From contig JBCBJZ010000009.1 of NCBI GenBank assembly GCA_038522635.1, forward strand, positions 1-43,594: a stretch of DNA of 43,594 nt. The letters are read 5' to 3'. The position numbers and the translations under genes were made by a program. Under the pieces are notes generated by a model. The model was not told the origin of the DNA. It saw only the letters and a list, made by a program, of their open reading frames with translations, and did no database searches. How positions within the stretch are numbered: position 1 is the first letter of the stretch; each line of letters begins with the position of its first letter. Positions 27,096 through 35,192 of this stretch are shown here, one piece after another. The stretch is from JBCBJZ01 sp038522635 (GTDB lineage Bacteria > Pseudomonadota > Alphaproteobacteria > Rhizobiales > Hyphomicrobiaceae).

Positions 27096-30000
27096 TCAAT
27101 TCAGGGCTTCAGCGCTGGCTGGCGTATCGCTCACCACGTCCGGCCCCGGGTTTCGCGCCAAGTGCTGCACGATATGGGGATAGACGTCGTGGACGCTGCG
27201 CGCGCCGATCAGCAAATCAAGATGCCCGTAGTTCGCGATCGTCTCTACGCTGTAAAGGCCAGAACCGTTGGCCCGTTGCAACCGCCTCAGGGTGGCGCGC
27301 CCCGACGACGGTGCCAGCCAGCGCGCCCGGCCCGCGTAAATGAAGGCAAGCGGCAGGGCAAAGCGCACGGGCGTTGCGAGCGGGTCAAAGGCGCCGGTCG
27401 CGCTCACCAGGCGGCCAGCGCGGTACAGGTGTGCCATGTGGTCCAATGCAGCCGCATTGACGGGCCCCAGCAACTCGGTGAGCCCGGCGAGCCTGGTCAT
27501 GCGATTGAGGTTGGCCGGGTCGACCAGCGCCCCGTGCAACGCGCTGAAACGTGTCGCGGTGGTCTTGCTGCGCGAGGGTTGGCCGTCCGCCAGGCGCAAG
27601 GTGCCAAGGGAACGCTCCAGCGCGCGTTCGCCGGTGCCGGTGCGCGTGATGGGACAAGCATCGAGTGTGGCCGTCGTCTCCGGCGCGCCTCCCAGCACGC
27701 GGGCAGCACGGATCATCGCCAACGTTCGCTGCGGCCAAAGCGGCACCGCGACGTCGGTCGCCCCCTGCAGCAGGACGGCTGAGCGGATGCCTTCGACGCC
27801 GGCCCCAAGGGCGAGCAGGGTCGCCATCGCGCCAAAACCGTGCGCCACCACCTGCACGCTTTTGGTGTTGGTCAACCCGCGGATCAGTGCGATCGCCGCC
27901 GGCAGATCATCACGTGCAACCGTATCGCCATCACCGGGTAGGGTCGCGGAGGGACCATCGATGCTGAGGCGGTGGTCGAACAACCAGCAATCGTAGCCGT
28001 CGCGCACGAGCCGCTCGGTCAGGTTGGTGTCAAGCGTATCCAGGCGGAAACTGAGTGATGACGTCGCCATGTCATGCACGAGCAGGACCGGCCCGCGGTT
28101 GCCGCCCTGAAAACGGGTTAGCGCGAGGCGCTTGGCGTCGCGCGTGGCGACGTAGTGCACCTCCGGCAAAGGCGCACGAAGCTCCCGCTTCGGCCTCACG
28201 CGCGCGGGATCGTAGCGTCGCATGGGCGCGAACACCTTGCCGTAAATGTCGTAAAGCGAACCCGCCGTCAAAACGCCGAGCCTGGCGGTGGCGTGGGCCC
28301 GCTCCGCCGCATGCGCGCCCCCACGGGTCTGGATCGTGCCAAGCTGCCGGGCCAGAGCGCGGTGATCGCTGCGGCAGATGCCGCGCGCCAGGCGCACGCG
28401 TTCGCCTTCGGCGTAGCCGACGAGATCAACGTAATAGGTGGTGGCCTCGCTCCAGAAGTCGGCACCGGCCTCTTCGGCGCGCAGCAGCTTGAACGCGTGC
28501 AGCTCAAAGCGCGCGCCCTGCTCATCTTCCAGGTAGGCCATCAGATCGAAGCGCCGCGTTTCCAGGCGTTCAGGCTCGTGCTGGAGGACGTTGAAATGGC
28601 CTTCGCGCACCCGCATCGGGCTGGTTGCGAGCGTCGGGCATAGCAACGTCCCGGTGACTTTCGCGGTGACGGTGGGATCGCTGATGAGCCGGTCGAGGTC
28701 GGAGATATCGATGTTCAAATCGAAGTCGAGCGTGCGGCGGGTGCGTTCACCGTTGCGGGCAGCACCTTCGTAATCGGCTTCGGGGTTGCGCGACACGAAA
28801 CCGCTGGCGATCAGCGCCATCTGCGCGGCGACGGGCGTGGCTGCACCGACCACGGTCGAGGGGGCTGCCCGGCGCAAGGGGGCATCCTCGGCCGCTTGCG
28901 TTGATAAGGGGCGTTCGAAGTCCCGCGCGATGCCGATCATGATGCGCTCGGCCAGCGCGGTGATGGTGAGCATCGGGTTGACGCCGAGGGGGCAGGGCAG
29001 GATCGCGCCATCGCAGACGTAAAGCCCTTCGTGCACCGCGGTGCTGTTGCAGCCGGCGGTCGCATCGAAAACTTCGCCCCGGTCGTTGACGACACCGCTT
29101 GCCCCATCGCGGCCCATGGCGCAGCCGCCGATGGGATGCAGCGTCAGGCGTGGCGCATCCGCTTCGCCATTGCTCAGCTGCTCAAGATGTGTACCGCCGT
29201 TGGCTGCCGTTGCGGCGTAAAGGGCGGCGCGGGCCGCATCATCGTTACGAACGCCTTGCGCCGCACGGGGCGCCCAGGAGAGGGCCAAGGACCCGTCCAC
29301 CAAGGAGCCCGACGCTTCATCGTCATCGCGCGAGAACGCCTGCCAGAGCACGGAGTGGTGGACCGCACCCGCATAGGCGCCGGTGACCGCGCTGGCCGTC
29401 ACCCGCGCGGCCTCAGCGCGTTCATCTTCAGCACCGCCATCGGTATCCTGGCCATGGCGGTGCGCGCTTGCCGCCAACAAAGAGGGCAACATGCTCGCCA
29501 GCGCGCCCATGAAACCCGCTTCCTGCACCATCACGTCCGCCGCTGGTGCCTCGCCAAGCGCGTTTGCGATGCCCGCGCGATGGTCAACGTGGACACGTGC
29601 GCGCAAAGGGTGTGCCGCGCTTTCGTCCGCTTCGTCGGGGCGCACCCCACCGGTGATGGCGGGCCCCGGCGGCGGCACATCGGCGTGCGCGGGGTGGCCG
29701 ACGCCGACGGCGTTGGCGGGCGCATCGAGGTTGTAACCGATCGCGAAGCGGTCGCCGTTGCCGTTCAACGCCTGTCCAAGGCGTGGCGATAAGGCGAGGC
29801 CCTGCGCGGCCGAACGCATCAAGATCTCCGTTGAACCCAAAGCCCCTGCGGCCAGACAGACGATGGCTGCCCGCACCTCACGACGCACGCCCTCTGCGTC
29901 GAACGCCACGAGCATCCAGCCGGCCGCTTCCTTGACCACGTGCTCAACCTGGATGTGCGCGAAGACCTGCGCGCCGTGGGCAACGGCGTCGGGCAGATAG

Positions 30001-30842
30001 GTCAAATCAACGGAGCGTTTGGCGCCCACGTTGCAGCCGCTGCAGCAGTCCCCGCATAACGTGCAGGCCGCTTGCACCACGCCGGACGCGTTGGCGCCGT
30101 GCTTGAACGCGATCGTCAGCGGGAGGGCTTGCGCCTGGGCCGGTTGCGCTCGTGCCGGTTGCGCTGGGGATTGCGCCGGGGCCGTGCCGGCCTTGAGCGC
30201 TGCTGCTGCTTGATCAAGCCGCGCCAACTTGTCGAGCCGCGTGGTCCGCGGGTAGGCGATGGGCTCCAACATGGCGCGGGCGCGCGCGAAGCCTTCGCGC
30301 AACGTATCGCCTTGCAGCAACGTCTCGGGCCAGCGTGGGTCCTCCCAGACGGTCTCGGCCGGGCCGAGGGCAACGCCAGCGCCGATCAACGACGTGCCGC
30401 CCACGCCTGAGCCCGTCAGGATGTCGGCGCCATCGGTGCGGTGCAGCGTGAAGAGTGCATCAGCTCGACCATGGCTGCGCGGTTCGCGCGTCGCGGCGCC
30501 TTCACCTGTTGGCGATGCGTCGGCTGCAGACGCCGCAAAGCGCGTATCGATCCGCACGTCGGCGGCCATCTCAGCCCACGTGTCAGGGAAGGTGCCCGGC
30601 GCATGGTGACGCCCGCGCTCCAGCACCGCGACCTTCAAGCCCATGCGCGCAAGCCGTGAGGCGGCAACGCCGCCGCCGTATCCCGATCCGACCACCACCG
30701 CATCGTAGCTGATCGCCAACGCATCGTTAGCGGTGACGAGGGCGCCCGCGTTGAAGGCTTCACCGGTAGGATCGTTCGACACCGCGGTACAAGACCTCGC
30801 ACAGTGGCGGCGCCTAAGCGCCTCGTTAGAGTTCGTCTGCAT
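27096..30842 (-). CDS. GMC oxidoreductase fused to alpha/beta hydrolase
   Basis: 1248 residues. N-terminal half: cholesterol-oxidase-like GMC flavoprotein with the FAD motif VVGSGYGGGVAASRLA (about 50-65), GVGGTSLIGAGVAL, a four-Cys CTLCGDCCSGC cluster (260-270), His569 in LHPIGGCAMG and Asn622 in GVNPML, matching the catalytic His/Asn pair of cholesterol oxidase. A linker domain follows (about 700-900), then an alpha/beta hydrolase (about 930-1230) with VLLVHDMATSS. Its nucleophile elbow reads AHGFGA, with Gly where Ser or Cys is expected (codon GGT). Oxidation of a sterol-like or hydroxyl substrate is plausible; the hydrolase part may be inactive. A paralogous GMC gene is 165 bases upstream in the transcription direction. 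Confidence 0.88.
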   Translation of the reverse strand: MQTNSNEALRRRHCARSCTAVSNDPTGEAFNAGALVTANDALAISYDAVVVGSGYGGGVAASRLARMGLKVAVLERGRHHAPGTFPDTWAEMAADVRIDTRFAASAADASPTGEGAATREPRSHGRADALFTLHRTDGADILTGSGVGGTSLIGAGVALGPAETVWEDPRWPETLLQGDTLREGFARARAMLEPIAYPRTTRLDKLARLDQAAAALKAGTAPAQSPAQPARAQPAQAQALPLTIAFKHGANASGVVQAACTLCGDCCSGCNVGAKRSVDLTYLPDAVAHGAQVFAHIQVEHVVKEAAGWMLVAFDAEGVRREVRAAIVCLAAGALGSTEILMRSAAQGLALSPRLGQALNGNGDRFAIGYNLDAPANAVGVGHPAHADVPPPGPAITGGVRPDEADESAAHPLRARVHVDHRAGIANALGEAPAADVMVQEAGFMGALASMLPSLLAASAHRHGQDTDGGAEDERAEAARVTASAVTGAYAGAVHHSVLWQAFSRDDDEASGSLVDGSLALSWAPRAAQGVRNDDAARAALYAATAANGGTHLEQLSNGEADAPRLTLHPIGGCAMGRDGASGVVNDRGEVFDATAGCNSTAVHEGLYVCDGAILPCPLGVNPMLTITALAERIMIGIARDFERPLSTQAAEDAPLRRAAPSTVVGAATPVAAQMALIASGFVSRNPEADYEGAARNGERTRRTLDFDLNIDISDLDRLISDPTVTAKVTGTLLCPTLATSPMRVREGHFNVLQHEPERLETRRFDLMAYLEDEQGARFELHAFKLLRAEEAGADFWSEATTYYVDLVGYAEGERVRLARGICRSDHRALARQLGTIQTRGGAHAAERAHATARLGVLTAGSLYDIYGKVFAPMRRYDPARVRPKRELRAPLPEVHYVATRDAKRLALTRFQGGNRGPVLLVHDMATSSLSFRLDTLDTNLTERLVRDGYDCWLFDHRLSIDGPSATLPGDGDTVARDDLPAAIALIRGLTNTKSVQVVAHGFGAMATLLALGAGVEGIRSAVLLQGATDVAVPLWPQRTLAMIRAARVLGGAPETTATLDACPITRTGTGERALERSLGTLRLADGQPSRSKTTATRFSALHGALVDPANLNRMTRLAGLTELLGPVNAAALDHMAHLYRAGRLVSATGAFDPLATPVRFALPLAFIYAGRARWLAPSSGRATLRRLQRANGSGLYSVETIANYGHLDLLIGARSVHDVYPHIVQHLARNPGPDVVSDTPASAEALN

Positions 30843-30911
30843 CAGCGCAATGCACCTGATGCGAAAGATGACCGGTAAAAACGGGTGAGCCGCTCAAGCC
30901 TGTTTACTAGA

Positions 30912-30994
30912 GTCGGTCCGCTCCAGCTTGAAGTGGAACCGACATCTAAGCTTTTGTTTTGCCCTTCATCTTTCGCCTCAGGTGCTTCCACCTG
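30912..30994. repeat. GTCGGTT palindromic repeat, copy 3 (composite)
   Basis: A hairpin GTCGGTCCGC...GAAGTGGAACCGAC (30912-30943) is followed by TTCATCTTTCGC and a second hairpin CAGGTG-CTTC-CACCTG (30979-30994). Orientation is opposite to copies 1 and 4. From 30930 it aligns for 55 bases without gaps with 41127-41181 (46 identical). It lies between the two GMC genes, and similarity continues to the stop codon of the upstream one at 31008. Confidence 0.75.
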
Positions 30995-31007
30995 AAGCGG
31001 ATGAACT

Positions 31008-32825
31008 CTAAGGAGCCGCGTTGGCTTGGTCCACCGGTAGCGCCGTCGCCTCGGCATCGGGTTGTGGCTCTCTTGCTTCGTGTGGCGCTTTCTCCGGCAA
31101 AGCCGTGGCTTCGCGAAGACCATAGTCGCGCGCAAGCAACAACGCGGTCCTTTCCGCAAGCGCCATCAGCGGCAACATCGGCAGGCTGCCCAGCTCCGGC
31201 GGGATCAGGCTTGCGTCGCACACGTAGAGCCCGCTGTGGACCGGCGCGCTCTCACCAGCCGGCGCCGCTTCCCCGGTAAACACCCGGGCACGCTCATCGA
31301 CAAGGCCGGTCTCCGGCCCATCGCCCATCCGGCAGCCGCCAACCAAGCACGGGCTGATGCGCAGCCGCGGGCGCGGGTGCGGACCGTCGTCAGCCTGTTG
31401 TTGCGTGCGCCCTTCTAGCTTCATGCCGCCGCGGGTGAAGCGGAGCGTGCCGCTCGCATCAGGCATCGCGTCGCTGATGATGGCGGTTAAGGGCTCATCC
31501 GCGGTGAGGCCGTGGTCTCGCCAGCGGTGGGTTGCGGCCCCTGCGACGTGCGCCGCAAGCGCGAGCGCGTTGACCCGGTCCGCCCGTGACCCGTTGGGAT
31601 GAGGGGCAAGCGAGGCTGCATCTTGCTCGGTGTCACCCTCGCCACGCATCGCCTGTACGATGAGGGGGGCTCCGGGCCGGTGGCGCAAATTCTGCGCCGC
31701 GAGCCGTGCGTCAACCCACTGCGCCTGCGCTGGACCTGGCGCGTAGGCCTCCAGGTCGCCCAGACCCGCAACGCTCGCGCCGAGCCAGGACGAGAGGGTA
31801 AGCCCGCGCTCAGCGGAACGCGCCAACAGGTGCACCGTGCCAGGCGCGCCCGCCGCCAGCACCACGATCGAAGCCTCAAAGTAGCGCCGATTGGCGTCGC
31901 GCGTGTGGTACTGCGGCTTTACGTTTGACGCGTGGTTGTCACCGCGTTCGGCCACCATGACGCCCCAGCGGTTCGCGTCCAGCCGTTGGATGAAGCGGAC
32001 ATCGCACCGGCAGTGCAGGGCAGCGCCTTGCGCCACCGCCTCGTTCAAGCGCTGGCGCTGCTGGCTCAGCGCTCCGCCGCAGGTCATCGGCCCACCGAGC
32101 ACGCGCAGACGCGGCGCCTTGGCGTCGCTGCCAGCGCTCCCGCTGAACGCAAGTGCGGTATCGATGCTCTCACGCTCGCCGCCAGCGGCCACCGCTACGG
32201 CCGCATCCATTGCCTCGCGGACACCGTTCGCCTGCGGCTGTGCTGCGAGCGGCCCGTAGCCTTCAGCGCGCCGTCGCCCCCGACCGCGCGCATGCCGTCC
32301 GGGCGAACGCTCTGGCAGAGCAGACGGCGTCGGCGCAACGCGTGGCAACGGCACCGTCTCGATCAAACTGTCGGCGAGCGACCAGGCTTCCGCGCGGGGC
32401 CAGGCGATGTCGACATCGCCCATCGCTTCAACCGCCCTGGCAAAGCCTGCGTTCAACCAATGGTCCTGCCGGACCGCTGCGGGCCAGAACGCCCCTGTAA
32501 CCTTGCGCTGCGCAGGGGCGACGTAAGGCCCGTCATGTAACATCGCGCTGCCGCCGACAACGTGGGCGCCCAATGCAACGTGAGCGGGCAAGCCGGCAGC
32601 GTTTGCCCGCAAGCTCGTGAGCGCAACCGCCGGATCGTCGAGCGGCTTCGCGATCTGCTGCGGCCACGCGTAGGTGGGGCGATCATGGCCGCGTTCAAAG
32701 ATGCATACATCGAGCCCGTGGCCCGCCAACCGCGCCGCCATCACGCCCGCGCCAACGCCTGATCCAACGATGATCACATCGAAGCGGTCGCGGTCGGGAA
32801 AACCGGGCGTGGCAAGCATCGTCAT
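31008..32825 (-). CDS. GMC-family protein lacking catalytic His and Asn
   Basis: 605 residues, paralogous to the oxidoreductase half of the next gene. FAD motif DVIIVGSGVGAGVMAARLAG (about 16-35) and GGSAMLHDG are present. The C-terminal region is colinear with active members (GGCRMGDGPETGLVDE, GLYVCDASLIP, LMALAERTA). The catalytic His position reads SPCLVGGC (Cys or Leu in place of His-Pro), and the Asn position reads GSLPML in place of GVNPML. Both residues needed for alcohol oxidation are thus absent, although FAD binding may persist. An Arg-rich insert lies near residue 180. The stop TAG (31008-31010) lies at the edge of repeat copy 3. It may be a regulatory or accessory partner of the fusion enzyme. 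Confidence 0.85.
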   Translation of the reverse strand: MTMLATPGFPDRDRFDVIIVGSGVGAGVMAARLAGHGLDVCIFERGHDRPTYAWPQQIAKPLDDPAVALTSLRANAAGLPAHVALGAHVVGGSAMLHDGPYVAPAQRKVTGAFWPAAVRQDHWLNAGFARAVEAMGDVDIAWPRAEAWSLADSLIETVPLPRVAPTPSALPERSPGRHARGRGRRRAEGYGPLAAQPQANGVREAMDAAVAVAAGGERESIDTALAFSGSAGSDAKAPRLRVLGGPMTCGGALSQQRQRLNEAVAQGAALHCRCDVRFIQRLDANRWGVMVAERGDNHASNVKPQYHTRDANRRYFEASIVVLAAGAPGTVHLLARSAERGLTLSSWLGASVAGLGDLEAYAPGPAQAQWVDARLAAQNLRHRPGAPLIVQAMRGEGDTEQDAASLAPHPNGSRADRVNALALAAHVAGAATHRWRDHGLTADEPLTAIISDAMPDASGTLRFTRGGMKLEGRTQQQADDGPHPRPRLRISPCLVGGCRMGDGPETGLVDERARVFTGEAAPAGESAPVHSGLYVCDASLIPPELGSLPMLPLMALAERTALLLARDYGLREATALPEKAPHEAREPQPDAEATALPVDQANAAP

Positions 32826-32981
32826 GGCGCGGCTTTCGACTGGTCTGGCTCAGAATGCATCAGGCTGGGCAACAAGGTGGGCACGCGCGTTCGGCACGTC
32901 GCGACCACCCCATGCCCCATAGGAGCGCAATGCGCGTTCGGCGTGGCAAAAGCCTGAAAAGGAGATGAACGCCGCCCAAAA

Positions 32982-33021
32982 CAACGGAGATCAACGGAGA
33001 TCAACAAAGACCACCAAAGAT
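32982..33021. repeat. Four 10-bp tandem repeats upstream of the GMC gene
   Basis: CAACGGAGAT twice, then CAACAAAGAC and CACCAAAGAT. The 10-base period matches one DNA turn. It lies 157-196 bases upstream of the GMC start (minus strand) and 60 bases beyond the panE-like stop. Confidence 0.6.
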
Positions 33022-33080
33022 CATCCGGCTCAGCGCTGCCCGAGGCTGAAGGCCCCCGGTGACAGCCGAACGACCGACGC

Positions 33081-34010
33081 TCAGGACAGCGCAAATCCCG
33101 CTTCGCGCGCCTTCAACACGGCCACGACAAAGGCGTTCATCGGCGTCTCGACCCCCAAGGCTGCCGCTTCGCGAGGGATCGCGCCGTTGATGTTGTCGAT
33201 CTCGGCGGGGCGTTTGGCCATATGGTCCTGGTGCATGGAGGGGCGCGAATTCGGGATCTTTTCGCCGAACGCGCGCACGTAGGCGACGGGATCGTCGAAA
33301 TCGAGCGCGATGCCCTTTGCCCGCGCCACCTCGTAGGCTTCGCGCGCACAGGTTGAAGCGACATGCCAGGCTTCGGGCACACTCTGTAGTTGCCCCACAC
33401 GTAAGCCCGTTAGCGTGCACGGCCCTGAATAGGTGCAATTGCAGATGAGCTTCTCCCAGACCATTTTGTGGATGTCGTCGAAGGTGAGTACCTTGAACCC
33501 ACCGCTTTCCCAAAGCGCTTTCACCCCGCTCAAGCGGTCCGTCATGCCGCCGTCCATCTCACCAAGGCGCACGAATTCCCAGCCGTTGTGATGGGCGTGG
33601 CCCGGCCCGCGCATCGACGCACCAAAGCCGCCCACCACGCCGATCATGATGCGGTCCGTGCCAAGCACACGGGCGACCTCTTCGGCGCTTCCCAACCCGT
33701 TCTGGATGGTGAGGATGGTGGCATCCGGTTTGGCGGCAGCTTGCGCGGTGCGTGCGGCTGCGGGCGCGCCATCGGCCTTGGTCGCGATGATGACATGGTC
33801 GCAGTCACGAAGCGCTGTCGCGTCGCTCGTCGCGTTGACGCGCACAACCCGTTCCCCGCTCGCCCCTTCCACGCGCAAACCATCACGGTTGATCGCGGCG
33901 ATGTGCTCCTCCCAGGTGTCGAACGCCCAGACCTCATGGCCGCCTTGATCGGCCAGCAACGCCGCGTAGACCGAACCCATCGCTCCGCAACCGATGACGG
34001 CAATCTTCAT
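33081..34010 (-). CDS. Ketopantoate reductase-family protein (PanE/ApbA)
   Basis: 309 residues. N-terminal Rossmann domain MKIAVIGCGAMGSVYAALL with NADP-binding features, IATKA and IQNGLGSAEEV; C-terminal helical domain with the catalytic Lys in MVWEKLICNCTYSGPCTLTG and a C-terminal SMHQDHMAKRPAEIDNINGAI, all as in ketopantoate reductases. ATG 34010 matches the family start; upstream in-frame ATGs at 34016 and 34046 add nonconserved residues. It is divergent from a CitE-like lyase and a CoA-transferase, which suggests a 2-oxo acid substrate in that pathway rather than pantothenate synthesis. That is inference; many paralogues of PanE have unknown substrates. Confidence 0.9.
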   Translation of the reverse strand: MKIAVIGCGAMGSVYAALLADQGGHEVWAFDTWEEHIAAINRDGLRVEGASGERVVRVNATSDATALRDCDHVIIATKADGAPAAARTAQAAAKPDATILTIQNGLGSAEEVARVLGTDRIMIGVVGGFGASMRGPGHAHHNGWEFVRLGEMDGGMTDRLSGVKALWESGGFKVLTFDDIHKMVWEKLICNCTYSGPCTLTGLRVGQLQSVPEAWHVASTCAREAYEVARAKGIALDFDDPVAYVRAFGEKIPNSRPSMHQDHMAKRPAEIDNINGAIPREAAALGVETPMNAFVVAVLKAREAGFALS

Positions 34011-34204
34011 AGTCATCCCCGTGGTGGTGAGGCGTGCGCCTTGCAAACTTGCGCGGGCGCGCGCCTATCCCTTAGCCTTTGCGCTGAGGACCGTAGACCA
34101 GGCCACCCATCCGGTCCACGTGCTGCATGCTTGCGTTTCCCAAAGGGCCGGCGCGGCGGCGCAGCGACGCGGTCGCGAGCGTCGGACAAGGAGAGCGTGA
34201 AGCC

Positions 34205-35077
34205 ATGATGCGAAGTTTTTTGTTCGCGCCCGGATCGCACCCCCGGCGCGTTGAAAAGGCGCTGGCGCTGGCCGCAGATGCGGTCATCCTCGACCTGGAA
34301 GACGCGGTCGCGCTTGCCGAGAAAGAAGCAACCCGCGCGCCGGTGGTCACAGCCCTTCAGGCCCCGCGACCCGCAGCCGGTTACGTGCGCATCAATGCGC
34401 TCTCAACGCCATACGCGCTGCGCGATCTGCTGGCGGTGGTGCGCGGCGGCGTTGATGGCATCGTGCTGCCCAAGGTGGAGAGCGCGCAAGACGTCGTCAC
34501 GGCCGCATGGCTGATCACGCAGGTTGAGCGCGAGCAAAGCCTGCCTCAAGGCAGCGTCGACCTGATGCCGCTGATCGAGACCGCGCGCGGCATCGAACAG
34601 GTGAGCGCGATCGCCTCCGCCAGCGCGCGGGTTCAGCGCTTGGCGTTCGGTGCGGGCGACTTCACGCTCGATCTTGGTGTGACGTGGACGCGTGATGAGG
34701 TTGAGTTGATGCCGGCCCGTCTCAGGCTGGTCGAAGCCTCGCGCGCGGCAAACCTGGAGCCGCCGATCGATACCGTCTGGATCGAACTTGCCGATGAAGC
34801 GGGGTTTGCAGCGTCCGTCGCGCGCTGCAAAGCGCTCGGCTTTCAAGGCAAGCTGTGCATTCACCCCGCGCAGGTTCCGGTGACGAACGCAGCCTTCACG
34901 CCGGACGCTGAAGAGGTCGCGCACGCGCGCCGCATCATCGATGCGTTCAAGGCCGCCGAGCGCGAAGGCCTCGCGTCCATTCAGATCGATGGGCGGTTCT
35001 ACGACTATCCGATCGTCGAGCGTTGTGAACGCACCGTGGCCCTGGCCGAGCGGCTGGTTCGCTCATCTGGATCGTAA
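34205..35077 (+). CDS. CitE-like CoA-ester lyase (HpcH/HpaI family)
   Basis: 290 residues, the length of stand-alone malyl-/citramalyl-CoA lyases. Seen: SFLFAPGSHPRRVEKAL, VILDLEDAVAL (metal-binding acidic residues), YVRINAL with the substrate Arg, IVLPKVESAQDV, LIETARGI, and FGAGDFTLDLG. A C-terminal GFQGKLCIHPAQV segment is typical. AAGGAG lies upstream of ATG 34205. It probably cleaves a beta-hydroxyacyl-CoA such as malyl-CoA or citramalyl-CoA to acetyl-CoA and a 2-oxo acid. The adjacent CoA-transferase could form the CoA ester, giving a complete activation-cleavage pair. Confidence 0.9.
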   Translation: MMRSFLFAPGSHPRRVEKALALAADAVILDLEDAVALAEKEATRAPVVTALQAPRPAAGYVRINALSTPYALRDLLAVVRGGVDGIVLPKVESAQDVVTAAWLITQVEREQSLPQGSVDLMPLIETARGIEQVSAIASASARVQRLAFGAGDFTLDLGVTWTRDEVELMPARLRLVEASRAANLEPPIDTVWIELADEAGFAASVARCKALGFQGKLCIHPAQVPVTNAAFTPDAEEVAHARRIIDAFKAAEREGLASIQIDGRFYDYPIVERCERTVALAERLVRSSGS

Positions 35078-35101
35078 CGCATCTCATGTGGCGTTGGTGC
35101 T

Positions 35102-35153
35102 CCCCATGGTGGCCCCCATGATGCCCCCCCAATGGTGCCCCCCTGTGCTCCCC
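35102..35153. promoter_or_regulatory. C-tract / G-quadruplex-prone leader of the CoA-transferase gene
   Basis: Five runs of 4-7 C (35102-35105, 35113-35117, 35124-35130, 35138-35143, 35150-35153) with 6-7-base spacers that repeat ATGGTG-like words. The minus strand satisfies the usual G-quadruplex pattern. It fills the gap between the lyase stop and ATG 35193. Confidence 0.6.
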
Positions 35154-35192
35154 ATCGACGCACACCCCCTCAACACGTCAAAGGACACACCA

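Noticed and set aside
33468..34208. 246-codon plus-strand frame across the PanE-like gene
   Set aside because: Antisense shadow; the minus-strand protein has clear catalytic motifs.
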